Of a DNA stretch of 64,000 nt, positions 41,041 to 49,143 are shown piece by piece. This DNA comes from Christensenella sp. UBA7588 (GTDB lineage Bacteria > Bacillota > Clostridia > Christensenellales > CAG-917). The first letter of the stretch is position 1; each line of letters opens with the position of its first letter. The stretch is from positions 9,651-73,650 of the forward strand of contig DLKM01000010.1 in the NCBI GenBank assembly GCA_002478945.1, written 5' to 3'. A program made the translations under genes and the position numbers. The notes beneath the pieces are model-generated. The model had not been told where the DNA came from and searched no databases. It saw only the letters and a program-made list of their open reading frames with translations.

Positions 41041-41160
41041 AGTCGTCCTCAGTTGCATTATAAATAAAAAGCAGGCATAAATCCAGCGTTTTTTCAAAAT
41101 TGAGATTATCCTTGCGTTTAGAAAAATGGGTATTGTTTTTGTGAGGAAAATGAATTATAC

Positions 41161-41192
41161 TTAACATACAATCAATTATACAAAAGTATAAT
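41161..41192 (+). promoter_or_regulatory. weak candidate promoter of the DUF2804 gene
   Basis: A perfect TATAAT (41187-41192) lies only 17 nt before the start codon; the best -35, TTAACA (41161-41166), is 20 bp away. The short leader is unusual and the assignment is tentative. Confidence 0.3.
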
Positions 41193-41209
41193 AAAGTGAT
41201 GGAGGGAAT

Positions 41210-42319
41210 ATGAAAAGAACGTATCCGAGTTGGATAGACGGACAAGTCAACAGCAAACAAACCGAGTATACCGCACCTGCGAAATTGTTGGATAAAGACG
41301 GCACTTTGCTTTCTCCCGGTTGGGCAAGACATAATGTGTTCGAATACGAACGCGAAAATGCAAAGCCAGCAAATCGCAAAAAAGAATGGGATTTTTATCA
41401 GATTTCCAACGGGGAATTTATGGTGCAAATCAGTTTTGCGAACATTTCTATCGGCGGTTATGCGCAAGCGTCCATTACGGATTTGCGTCATTCCCACAAG
41501 AAAGGCAAGATTCATCCCGGCACGATTTTGGAATGCACCGCGCTGTTTTTGGGCGGAAAGAAATATATGTTGCCTCCAAAGGGCGACGAGCCGAACGTGC
41601 TTGACCACACCGTCGGCAAAACTCAAATGAAAGTCGTTACCGAAACGAACGTCAGAACTATGTACTTTAAGGGCAAGTTCAAAGGCAAAGAAGTCGAGTG
41701 CAACTTTACGATGGACATTATGGACGGACTTGAAAATATCACGACGGTGCTTCCGTTTGCAGGCAAGCCCACGAGATATTTTATGACCACCAAACAAAAC
41801 AGTATGCCTTGCGAAGGCACATTCCGTTGGGGAGACAAGGTGTGGACTTTCGATAAGAAAGACACGTTTGCGTTCCTTGACTGGGGCAGAGTGAACACTC
41901 CGTACAAAATGGTGTGGTATTGGGGCAACGGCAACAAATACGTCGTCGGTCCGGACGGGAAAGAACATCTTTTCGGCTTTGAAATCACTTGGGGTATAGG
42001 CGACGAATCAAACACAACCGAAACCGCAATCTTCTGGGACGGCAAATGTCACAAATTCGGTCCCGTGGACGTCGAAGTTTTCCCCAAACCCGATAAGTTT
42101 ACCGACAAATGGCATTTTATATCGCAGGACGGCAGATTCGATTTTGTTATGACGCCTTTCTATGACCATCACGGCGACCTCAACGTTCTCAATCTTCTCC
42201 GTATGCATTGCCACCAAGTTCACGGCATCTGGAACGGCACCGCAGTCCTCGACGACGGCACGAAGGTGGAAGTGAAGGATATGTATGCGTTCTGCGAGTA
42301 TTGTGAAAACAAGTGGTAA
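41210..42319 (+). CDS. DUF2804 protein
   Basis: This 369-residue protein matches DUF2804, a beta-rich family of unknown function (conserved patterns FYQISNGEFMVQISFANI, the acidic/aromatic FLDWGRVNTPYKMVWYWG and the later GFEITWGIG). There is no signal peptide or membrane helix, so it is likely cytoplasmic. Distant similarity of DUF2804 to lipocalin-like/hydroxyneurosporene-synthase-like beta barrels has been suggested for such families; I cannot verify it here. The ribosome-binding site GGAGGG is good. It stands alone between trmO (divergent) and a gap with inverted repeats. Confidence 0.8.
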   Translation: MKRTYPSWIDGQVNSKQTEYTAPAKLLDKDGTLLSPGWARHNVFEYERENAKPANRKKEWDFYQISNGEFMVQISFANISIGGYAQASITDLRHSHKKGKIHPGTILECTALFLGGKKYMLPPKGDEPNVLDHTVGKTQMKVVTETNVRTMYFKGKFKGKEVECNFTMDIMDGLENITTVLPFAGKPTRYFMTTKQNSMPCEGTFRWGDKVWTFDKKDTFAFLDWGRVNTPYKMVWYWGNGNKYVVGPDGKEHLFGFEITWGIGDESNTTETAIFWDGKCHKFGPVDVEVFPKPDKFTDKWHFISQDGRFDFVMTPFYDHHGDLNVLNLLRMHCHQVHGIWNGTAVLDDGTKVEVKDMYAFCEYCENKW

Positions 42320-42348
42320 ACCGTCGCTATTGAGCGAATAACCGCGTT

Positions 42349-42411
42349 ACCGCACATTCGCTCCAAAATCGCGTACTAATTGTACGTTGGGTTTTGTTTC
42401 GTATGTGCGGT
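42349..42411. repeat. 63-bp imperfect inverted repeat
   Basis: Arms ACCGCACAT (42349-42357) and ATGTGCGGT (42403-42411) are perfect, and the interior continues as imperfect dyad (CAAAA...TTTTG, CGTAC...GTACG). It lacks a T-run, so it is not a simple terminator. It resembles a REP/MITE-like element. Confidence 0.6.
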
Positions 42412-42427
42412 GCCTTGTTCTTCATCT

Positions 42428-42505
42428 CAATATTGTGCTTAACAAGTGTTAAGTACATATTGAATATTCCGAAATTATTAATTATTAACTATTAATTATT
42501 AATTA
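42428..42505. repeat. second inverted repeat and ATTAATT-type AT repeat
   Basis: CAATAT-CTTAACA (42428-42444) pairs with TGTTAAG-ATATTG (42447-42462) across a 2-nt centre. It is followed by a low-complexity run of TTAATTATTAA units (about 42475-42505) directly upstream of the esterase. Confidence 0.55.
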
Positions 42506-42530
42506 AAAAAGCGACTTCTTCGCAACGACA

Positions 42531-43766
42531 ATGGAAAATTACACTATTACAAATCAGAATCATACAATCGTAGGTATCGACAGGGGAGATACCGCCGCGT
42601 TTTTGGGAATTCCTTTTGCTACGGCAAAGCGTTTTGAAAAGCCCGTAATATGCAATCTCGCAGACCAAACGATTGCCACGAGGTACGGAAATTGCTGTCC
42701 GCAGGTAAGGCAGTTCTTTGACGAAAGCAAGTCCAAAAAGAAGATGGATTTGTTCTATTACAGAGAATTTCGAGAGGGCTTGAATTTCAGATACGGCGAG
42801 GATTGTCTCAATCTGAATATATACGCTCCCAAGGGCAAGACGAATTTGCCCGTGCTTTTGTACATACACGGCGGAGCGTTTGTGATTTGCTCGAGCGACG
42901 AAAAACCTTTTGACGGGCAGCATATCGCAAAAGAGGACGTTGTTTGCGTATGCGCAAACTATCGCCTTAACGTGTTCGGCTATTATTCGGACGACAAGAC
43001 GAGCAACCTTGCGTTTTACGATATGATTTGCGCCATTGAGTGGATAAAAAACAACATATCCGTATTCGGAGGAAACCCCGACAACATAACTCTTATGGGG
43101 CAGAGCGCAGGCGCAATATCTCTGCAAAACCTTATACTTTTGCCGCAAGTGAAGAAATCCGTCAAAGGCGCGATTATGCTTTCGGGCGGCGCGACGGTGT
43201 CGGGTATTTTTGCTCCCAAATCCAAAAAGAGAGCCATACGATTTTTTGCAAGAGTGCGCAAAGATTTGCAAAAGAGGGGAATGGATATTCGCACCGCAAG
43301 TTATCAGGACGTATTCCTTGCGTGGAACAGACAAACGAAAAAGAATCTTGCGTTGTCGATGCTCTCCACGATGCCCGTTTTCGACGGCGAAATCGTTCGC
43401 AAGGACTTGTATAAAAACGCATATAAGGACGAGCAGATTCCGTGCATCGTCAGCGTAACCAAAGACGATTTGCTCAAACCGTATCTTGAAAACCGTGCGC
43501 AGAAATGGCTCAAACACGCAAACGGACAAACGTGGCTTACGCACTTTTATCACGACTTGCCTTGCGATAATATGGGCGCATATCACAGTTGCGACCTTTG
43601 GTATATCTTCGGACTCGAGCAACACGGGTGGCGCAAATTTACAGACGCCGACAGGGCAATCGCCGACGAGCTTCGCAAACGGTATTGTGCGTTTATGCGC
43701 AATCAAAACCCGAATTGCGACGGTTATTCCGAATGGAAAGAAGGCACGGTTTTGACTATAAAATAA
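42531..43766 (+). CDS. type-B carboxylesterase family protein
   Basis: This 411-residue alpha/beta hydrolase belongs to the carboxylesterase/para-nitrobenzyl esterase group. The N-terminal IPFATAKRF, the disulphide-region-like EDCLNLNIY, the oxyanion-hole HGGAF (His113 onward), the nucleophile elbow GQSAG (Ser192) and a candidate catalytic His at GAYHSCDL (His352) are all in family order. It is about 80 residues shorter than typical members and has no signal peptide, so it should be cytoplasmic and act on small esters. No clear ribosome-binding site precedes the ATG. It stands alone, with inverted repeats upstream and a terminator at 43786. Confidence 0.85.
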   Translation: MENYTITNQNHTIVGIDRGDTAAFLGIPFATAKRFEKPVICNLADQTIATRYGNCCPQVRQFFDESKSKKKMDLFYYREFREGLNFRYGEDCLNLNIYAPKGKTNLPVLLYIHGGAFVICSSDEKPFDGQHIAKEDVVCVCANYRLNVFGYYSDDKTSNLAFYDMICAIEWIKNNISVFGGNPDNITLMGQSAGAISLQNLILLPQVKKSVKGAIMLSGGATVSGIFAPKSKKRAIRFFARVRKDLQKRGMDIRTASYQDVFLAWNRQTKKNLALSMLSTMPVFDGEIVRKDLYKNAYKDEQIPCIVSVTKDDLLKPYLENRAQKWLKHANGQTWLTHFYHDLPCDNMGAYHSCDLWYIFGLEQHGWRKFTDADRAIADELRKRYCAFMRNQNPNCDGYSEWKEGTVLTIK

Positions 43767-43785
43767 ACGGAATAAACACAAAGAA

Positions 43786-43813
43786 AAGCACTCCCGCACG
43801 GAGTGCTTTTTTA
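43786..43813. terminator. bidirectional terminator
   Basis: Perfect 10-bp stem AAAGCACTCC / GGAGTGCTTT with a 5-nt loop and T-run, between the converging esterase and HAD genes. Confidence 0.9.
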
Positions 43814-43910
43814 GTGTGTTGAAATTATCTTTTATGCAAAAATCAAACGTTTATACGTCGGAATTTGCACTATAAAGCCAGTTTTGTGCAAATATATTGT
43901 TTATCGCAAA

Positions 43911-44750
43911 CTATTTGATTTCGGCTTTTTGCGCATTGCTGAGACGAATGAGTTGGTTGTCCACGGCAAGTTTGTTTATAAGGTTGTGCATTGCCTTGTC
44001 GAGTTCTTCGCCTTTGCGATAGTCCGCTTCGAATATCCAATCGACGCGCTCGTGCTTAAGCAATGGCTGCACCTTGTCTTTTTGTCCTTGTTGGTAGAGG
44101 GCAATGGAGTGTCCTCCCGAGAGTTTTACGAGCTTCATACAAGGAACGTCGGTAAGTCCGTCGCCGATATAAATCATATTGTTGAAATATACGCGTCTTT
44201 CGTTTTCGGGCTTCGAGGCGTTGACGTCGACGTTGTTGCTTATGTCCAAAACGCCTTTGTTTATTCTGTATACGAACTGCGTTTTGTTGGTGTAGTTGAC
44301 CGCCATTTTTGCCCAAACCGCTTTTCCGTCCCGATACAGGAATTCGCTTGCGAATATCTTCTTGAAGTGTTTTGCAATGCTCGAACCGTCGATAATCTCT
44401 TTAAGACCCGACGAAAGAACGTAGTGCTCTACCTGAACGCCTGCTTGTCTGCCGTACTCGTTGATGCGCTCGAACCAATCTTCGACGCCGGGGAGATACT
44501 CTATATGTTTGCCGCATTCCGTCAAATCGTCGCGCGAGAAAGGCTTGCCGATATTTTCGGATTGCTTAATCATACAATACATATAGGTAAGCACGCTGTC
44601 CATTTGTTGCTCCGAAGCGACTTCCGCGGTTTTGCCCCAAAACTCGTCGGGTTGCATACCGAGGCTCGGAATAAAGGTATATTCCTGCATATCGCGCGTG
44701 CAGAGCGTTTTGTCAAAGTCGTACATTATTGCAATAATAGGTTTGTCCAT
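43911..44750 (-). CDS. HAD-family phosphatase
   Basis: This 279-residue haloacid-dehalogenase-type hydrolase has motif I DFDKTL (Asp11/Asp13), motif II as LSSG, a Lys for motif III in the KAVWAKMAV region and motif IV as GDGLTDVPC near residue 195. The helical cap between motifs I and II places it near the phosphoserine-phosphatase-like group. The substrate is unknown. GGAGA sits well before the ATG. It is transcribed alone from a near-consensus promoter at 44793-44821, divergently from the symporter gene. Confidence 0.88.
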   Translation of the reverse strand: MDKPIIAIMYDFDKTLCTRDMQEYTFIPSLGMQPDEFWGKTAEVASEQQMDSVLTYMYCMIKQSENIGKPFSRDDLTECGKHIEYLPGVEDWFERINEYGRQAGVQVEHYVLSSGLKEIIDGSSIAKHFKKIFASEFLYRDGKAVWAKMAVNYTNKTQFVYRINKGVLDISNNVDVNASKPENERRVYFNNMIYIGDGLTDVPCMKLVKLSGGHSIALYQQGQKDKVQPLLKHERVDWIFEADYRKGEELDKAMHNLINKLAVDNQLIRLSNAQKAEIK

Positions 44751-44792
44751 ACAGTCTCCTTGTCAATACGAAACGTGTATTTTGTAAATTAT

Positions 44793-44821
44793 ATTTTAGC
44801 AGTTCGAATCATTGTTGTCAA
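44793..44821 (-). promoter_or_regulatory. promoter of the HAD phosphatase gene
   Basis: Minus strand TTGACA (44821-44816), 17-bp spacer, TAAAAT (44798-44793): the same hexamer pair as the DUF1624 promoter at 3814-3842. Confidence 0.75.
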
Positions 44822-44890
44822 CAGCGGTTTGAGATAACGACGATAAGCGTAATTTGGCGCGAATTTGTGCATATTTTCAAAAAATTTTTA

Positions 44891-44919
44891 TTGAGATGCG
44901 TGCGCGCGTATGATAATAT
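44891..44919 (+). promoter_or_regulatory. candidate promoter of the symporter gene
   Basis: TTGAGA (44891-44896), 17-bp spacer, TAATAT (44914-44919). The spacer is GC/alternating purine-pyrimidine rich (GCGTGCGCGCG), unlike other spacers here. Confidence 0.5.
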
Positions 44920-44952
44920 GATAGGGTAATACAATTTTTTGCGAGGTGCAAC

Positions 44953-46686
44953 GTGAAAAAGCACAATGAAAGCACGGTGAACGTCAATCCTGTCGCGCCT
45001 GAGGACAGAGTTCCGCTCAAAGAGAAAATCGCTTACGGTATAGGCGGTTTGATGGACGGCGGCGGCGTGAGTATGATGAACTGCGTTATGCTTGCGTATA
45101 TGGTATTCAACGGCGTAAGCGCGGGCTTGGCGTCTACCATTATGATGATTGCCAAAATTTGGGACGCTATTACCGACCCGTTTATGGGCTTTATCTCCGA
45201 CAATACGCGCGGAAAATACGGCAGACGCAAACCTTATATGTTTTGGGGCGGTATATCCCTGCTCCTGTGCATATTCCTCGTTTTCCTCCCCGTGAGAGAT
45301 TGGGGAATGTCCGTCGGAGGCTTTACGGCGTATATAATCGTAATGTATCTGTTGTGGAACACCTGTTCCACGGTTACGCAGGTGCCTTACTGCTCTATGG
45401 CAAGCGATATAACCCCGTCGTTCAGAGAGCGCAACAACGCAAACACGGTAAAACTCGTGTTTACGGCCGCCGCTTCGGGACTCGGATACGCGTTGCCGCT
45501 TCTTTTCATCGAAGCACTCAAAACCAACAAAGAAAAGTGGCTGTTTATGCCCAAAATCGACAGCGTACAATTCTGGCTTTTGATGAGTATAATTTTCGGC
45601 GTACTTTTCGGCGGCGGATTGATTATTTGCGGTATCTTCGTAAAAGAACGTATCAATCCAAAAACTCCCAAACAAAAGTTCGACGCAAAGCAGTTTTTCA
45701 ACAGTTACGCGCAACCTTATAAAAACCGTTCCTATCGTTGGCATATCGCTATGTACGTTTCGGCATTTGCCTGTATGGATATTATAAGCGCGCTTGCCGT
45801 TATGTACGCAACCGACGTATGGCGCGGAGAGAGCCTTCTCGGAATGGATATGTCGTCGCTTTTCATAATCGCGCCGATGATGGTTGCGGCGGTGGTTATG
45901 TTCCCGCTCGCGCGTATCGTTATGGACAAAAAGAGCAAACAATTTGCTTTCCGTATGGGACTTCCGTTCTATATCGGAGGCGGAATTATGCTTGCGCTTA
46001 TGGACCCGAGTTGGGCGCCTCCGTGGCTCGTTCCCGTCGTTGCGCTCATAATGGGCTTGGGATTCGGCGGCGCGCAAATGATGCCGTGGATTATTTTCCC
46101 CGACACTGTCGACGTCGGCGAAATGGCAACCGGCGCAAGACAGACCGGCACTTACAGCGGTATGATGACGCTTGCAAGAAAAGTCGGCGGCGGACTTGCA
46201 ATCGGTCTGTCGGGTTGGATTCTCGAGTGGTGCGGATACGATTCTAATTTGCCAAAAGACCAACTTCAACCGCAGAGCGCATTGACCGCTACGCGACTCG
46301 TCCTCGGAATTTCCGTTGCGATATTGATTACGTTTGCGTTGATAGCGTCATTCAAATATAAGGTAAACAGCGAAAAACTCACTCGCATCAGATACTTTAT
46401 CGAGGCAAGAAAATCAGGTAAAAAACTTACCGACGAGGAGAATTGTGAAAGAGACGCGCTCGTGTCGGAGTTGTACGGCAAGGTTGACCCGAGAGACGTC
46501 GTCGAAGTCGTTTCCGCGCAATCCGTTGAGGAAGAAACGGAGAACGTTTTGTTCGCAGAGGGCGCAGATTCCGTTGCCGAAACGTTGACGAGCGTTCAAT
46601 CGGACGAAGAAGAACAACCGCAAGAAAACCAGGTTGAGCAAGACGAAAACGACGATACAAACGTCGATTGCGACGAAAAGGAGTAA
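44953..46686 (+). CDS. GPH-family sugar:cation symporter (MFS_2)
   Basis: This 577-residue membrane protein of the glycoside-pentoside-hexuronide:cation symporter family (MelB/XynP-like) has about 12 helices. The hallmark WDAITDPFMGFISDNTRGKYGRRKPYM region is present (shown in parts: WDAITDPFMGF and GRRKPY), as is PDTVDVGEMATGARQTGTYS in the second half. It would import a sugar or glycoside with Na+ or H+. The start is GTG at 44953 with GAGGTG upstream. The last ~90 residues form a cytoplasmic, very acidic Glu/Asp/Gln tail that is not part of the family fold. The metallophosphoesterase gene starts 1 nt after the stop, so the two are coupled. Confidence 0.88.
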   Translation: MKKHNESTVNVNPVAPEDRVPLKEKIAYGIGGLMDGGGVSMMNCVMLAYMVFNGVSAGLASTIMMIAKIWDAITDPFMGFISDNTRGKYGRRKPYMFWGGISLLLCIFLVFLPVRDWGMSVGGFTAYIIVMYLLWNTCSTVTQVPYCSMASDITPSFRERNNANTVKLVFTAAASGLGYALPLLFIEALKTNKEKWLFMPKIDSVQFWLLMSIIFGVLFGGGLIICGIFVKERINPKTPKQKFDAKQFFNSYAQPYKNRSYRWHIAMYVSAFACMDIISALAVMYATDVWRGESLLGMDMSSLFIIAPMMVAAVVMFPLARIVMDKKSKQFAFRMGLPFYIGGGIMLALMDPSWAPPWLVPVVALIMGLGFGGAQMMPWIIFPDTVDVGEMATGARQTGTYSGMMTLARKVGGGLAIGLSGWILEWCGYDSNLPKDQLQPQSALTATRLVLGISVAILITFALIASFKYKVNSEKLTRIRYFIEARKSGKKLTDEENCERDALVSELYGKVDPRDVVEVVSAQSVEEETENVLFAEGADSVAETLTSVQSDEEEQPQENQVEQDENDDTNVDCDEKE

Positions 46687-46687
46687 T

Positions 46688-47677
46688 ATGTCGGCAGTAT
46701 TTGAAAAGCGTGACGGCAGAGAAGTCATAATAAAAAAAGAGGGAGAGGCTCTGCGTATTTTGCAACTTACGGATATTCATATAGGCGGAAGCGTTTTCAC
46801 TCGTAAGAAAGACAAACTTGCGCTCGACGCCGTTCGCAAAATCGTCAAAAACGCAAAGCCCGATTTCGTAGTAATCACGGGAGATATGGTGTATCCGATG
46901 CCGTGGCTGTTTCAAGGTACGCTCGATAATCTCAAGGCAAGCAAGATGTTTGCAAATACTATGGAAGAACTCGGCGTAGAGTGGACCGTCGTTTTCGGCA
47001 ATCACGACAGCGAAGTGTGGGCAAGGAGCAATAAGTCGGGACTTGCCGATTATTATTCGTCGTTGCCGCATTGCCATTTCCAAAGAGGAGACGAGGGTAT
47101 CACGGGCATAGGCAACTACTGCATTCCCGTGCTGAATGAGGACGGCTCTGTCAACACCGCGCTTATGTTTATAGACAGCAACGCTTATCTGACTTGGAAT
47201 TTCTTCAGCGGTTTCGATACCGTTCACGACGACCAAATCGAGTGGTACAAAAACACCGTAAACGACTTGTCCGAGGGGCGCGATTTAGTGCCGTCGCTCG
47301 CATTTTATCATATTCCGCCCAAAGAGTTCAAAGAGGGCTGGGAAAAGTGCTATCTCGGCACGGGAGAGGCAATTTATCACGGCGGATTCGTGCAAGAAAA
47401 GGACAACTATTTCGGCTATCCCAAAACCGTCGAAGGAAAATTTTTCCCCGAAATGGTCGAGTTCGGCAGTTGCAAGGGTATGTTTATGGGACACGACCAT
47501 CTCAACACGCTTTCGATAACGTACAAGGGCATACGTCTCACTTACGGAATGAGCATAGACTACAACGCCTACAAGGGCATAGCGAAACGCAACACTCAAC
47601 GCGGCGGCACGATTATCGAGATAAACGACGACGCTTCGTTCGACGTAAAAATGTTGCCTCTTTCGTCTTGCAAATAA
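46688..47677 (+). CDS. calcineurin-like metallophosphoesterase
   Basis: This protein of about 329 residues has the five metal-ligand motifs of the calcineurin-like superfamily: DIHIGG, GDMV, GNHDSE, a His in FYHIPP and GHDHLN. It is cytoplasmic, with no signal peptide, and resembles the icc/purple-phosphatase-like group acting on phosphomonoesters or diesters. The ATG at 46688 is chosen since AAGGAG precedes it; a longer frame from 46634 overlaps the symporter gene. Its start one base after the symporter stop suggests shared transcription and perhaps a role in sugar-phosphate or nucleotide turnover, but that is inference. Confidence 0.88.
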   Translation: MSAVFEKRDGREVIIKKEGEALRILQLTDIHIGGSVFTRKKDKLALDAVRKIVKNAKPDFVVITGDMVYPMPWLFQGTLDNLKASKMFANTMEELGVEWTVVFGNHDSEVWARSNKSGLADYYSSLPHCHFQRGDEGITGIGNYCIPVLNEDGSVNTALMFIDSNAYLTWNFFSGFDTVHDDQIEWYKNTVNDLSEGRDLVPSLAFYHIPPKEFKEGWEKCYLGTGEAIYHGGFVQEKDNYFGYPKTVEGKFFPEMVEFGSCKGMFMGHDHLNTLSITYKGIRLTYGMSIDYNAYKGIAKRNTQRGGTIIEINDDASFDVKMLPLSSCK

Positions 47678-47715
47678 AAAACGATATTTAATTGAAAACG
47701 CAACCGATAGTAGCG

Positions 47716-47755
47716 TACCGCCGACTAAAAATTTGTTTACAATAAGTCGGCGGTA
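47716..47755. promoter_or_regulatory. 11-bp inverted repeat overlapping the tldD promoter
   Basis: TACCGCCGACT (47716-47726) and AGTCGGCGGTA (47745-47755) are perfect complements with an 18-nt loop that contains the -35 element. It may be an operator; alternatively it is the terminator of the metallophosphoesterase gene, as T-rich sequence (TTTTA) follows. Confidence 0.55.
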
Positions 47756-47764
47756 TTTTATAAT
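47736..47764 (+). promoter_or_regulatory. promoter of the tldD-pmbA pair
   Basis: TTTACA (47736-47741), 17-bp spacer, TATAAT (47759-47764), 35 nt before the start codon. Confidence 0.8.
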
Positions 47765-47798
47765 ATTCCTAATAGAAATACTTATTATAGGAGGCAGT

Positions 47799-49133
47799 AT
47801 GTTCAAATTTAACCCGTCGTTTTATTCCGACGTGAGAATAGAGGATAGACAGACCACAGCCGTCGCTTTCAAAAACGGAATGCTGGACACTTGCCGTACG
47901 AGAAACGAAAAACGCGCGTTTATTCGTGTTTTTGACGGTAGTATGTGGCTTTACGCTTCTACGTCGGACGTGGACGGCATACAGGACGAGTTGGACAAGT
48001 TATATCTGCAAGCAACGCCCAATCCCGACATTGCGTCCAACCCGATAGTAAAGAGATACCAAGTGAACGTTGCAAACGAGACGAAGTTTGCAAACAGAAG
48101 CGTCAGAAACGTTACCAAAGAGCAAAAAATCGCGCTTCTCAAAGAGATTCAGCCGCACGTTAAAAGTCAGTTCCTCGTTATGTCGCAAGTGGCGTATCAG
48201 GACCGCAACAGCAATTACGAGTTTTATTCCTCCAAAGGCGCGGACATCAAGTACGACTACCAGATGTGCGGTATTCTCGCACTCGGCGTGCTTGCCGCTC
48301 AAAACGATTTCGTTCAGTCGTATTATCAACAGGCAAGTCCGTACTTTGACGAGATAAAGGGCTTCGAGGATAAAATCGAAAAACGCCTTGCTAAGGCAGA
48401 TAACTTCGTTCTCAACGCAAAGCCGTGCAAGAAGGGCAAATTTCCCGTCATTCTCTCGCCTATGGCGGCAGGTATGTTTGCGCACGAGTCTTTCGGACAC
48501 AAGAGCGAGGCGGACTTTATGCTCGGAGACGAAACTATGGCAAAAGAGTGGGTTCTCGGCAAAAAAGTCGGCAGCGACATTTTGTCAATCGTCGATTCGG
48601 GCGCGGAATTCGGCTCGGGTTACGTTCCGTTTGACGACGAAGGCACGAGAGCGGGCAAAACGTATCTCATCAAAAACGGCATACTTTGCGGAAGATTGCA
48701 CAGCGCGACTACGGCGGCGGCACTCGACGAGGAACTCACAGGCAATGCAAGAGCAATCGATTGCAAATTCGAGCCTATCGTGCGTATGACCAACACGTAT
48801 ATCGAAGCAGGTACGAGTACTTTCGACGAGCTTGTAGCGGGCATAGAGGACGGTTATTTCATAGATACCGTATCTCACGGCTCGGGCGGCTCGACGTTTA
48901 CAATCGCTCCGTCGACGGCTTACGAAATAAAGAATGGCAAAATCGGTGCGCCCGTCAAAATTTCCGTGGTTACGGGAGACGTTTTCGAGACGCTCAATCA
49001 CATCGACGGCTTGTCGAATGAGCTTATCTTCGACGACGGCGTATTCGGCGGTTGCGGAAAAATGGAGCAATTCCCCCTGCACGTTCTGGACGGCGGTCCG
49101 TACGTCAGAGTCTCGCAGATGAACGTTCAATAG
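47799..49133 (+). CDS. tldD: TldD-type metalloprotease subunit
   Basis: This 444-residue member of the TldD/PmbA family carries the metal-binding HExxxH motif as HESFGH (residues 229-234), the family's catalytic zinc site, and the C-terminal Gly-rich GGCGKMEQFPL region. TldD with PmbA (TldE) forms a heterodimeric protease that cuts unfolded or modified peptides, as in microcin B17 maturation and CcdA degradation in Escherichia coli. The ATG at 47799 with AGGAGG five bases upstream is clearly the start. The paired PmbA-like gene follows after 10 nt. No RiPP precursor gene is recognised nearby, so a general peptide-processing role is likelier. Confidence 0.9.
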   Translation: MFKFNPSFYSDVRIEDRQTTAVAFKNGMLDTCRTRNEKRAFIRVFDGSMWLYASTSDVDGIQDELDKLYLQATPNPDIASNPIVKRYQVNVANETKFANRSVRNVTKEQKIALLKEIQPHVKSQFLVMSQVAYQDRNSNYEFYSSKGADIKYDYQMCGILALGVLAAQNDFVQSYYQQASPYFDEIKGFEDKIEKRLAKADNFVLNAKPCKKGKFPVILSPMAAGMFAHESFGHKSEADFMLGDETMAKEWVLGKKVGSDILSIVDSGAEFGSGYVPFDDEGTRAGKTYLIKNGILCGRLHSATTAAALDEELTGNARAIDCKFEPIVRMTNTYIEAGTSTFDELVAGIEDGYFIDTVSHGSGGSTFTIAPSTAYEIKNGKIGAPVKISVVTGDVFETLNHIDGLSNELIFDDGVFGGCGKMEQFPLHVLDGGPYVRVSQMNVQ

Positions 49134-49143
49134 AGAGGTAGTT

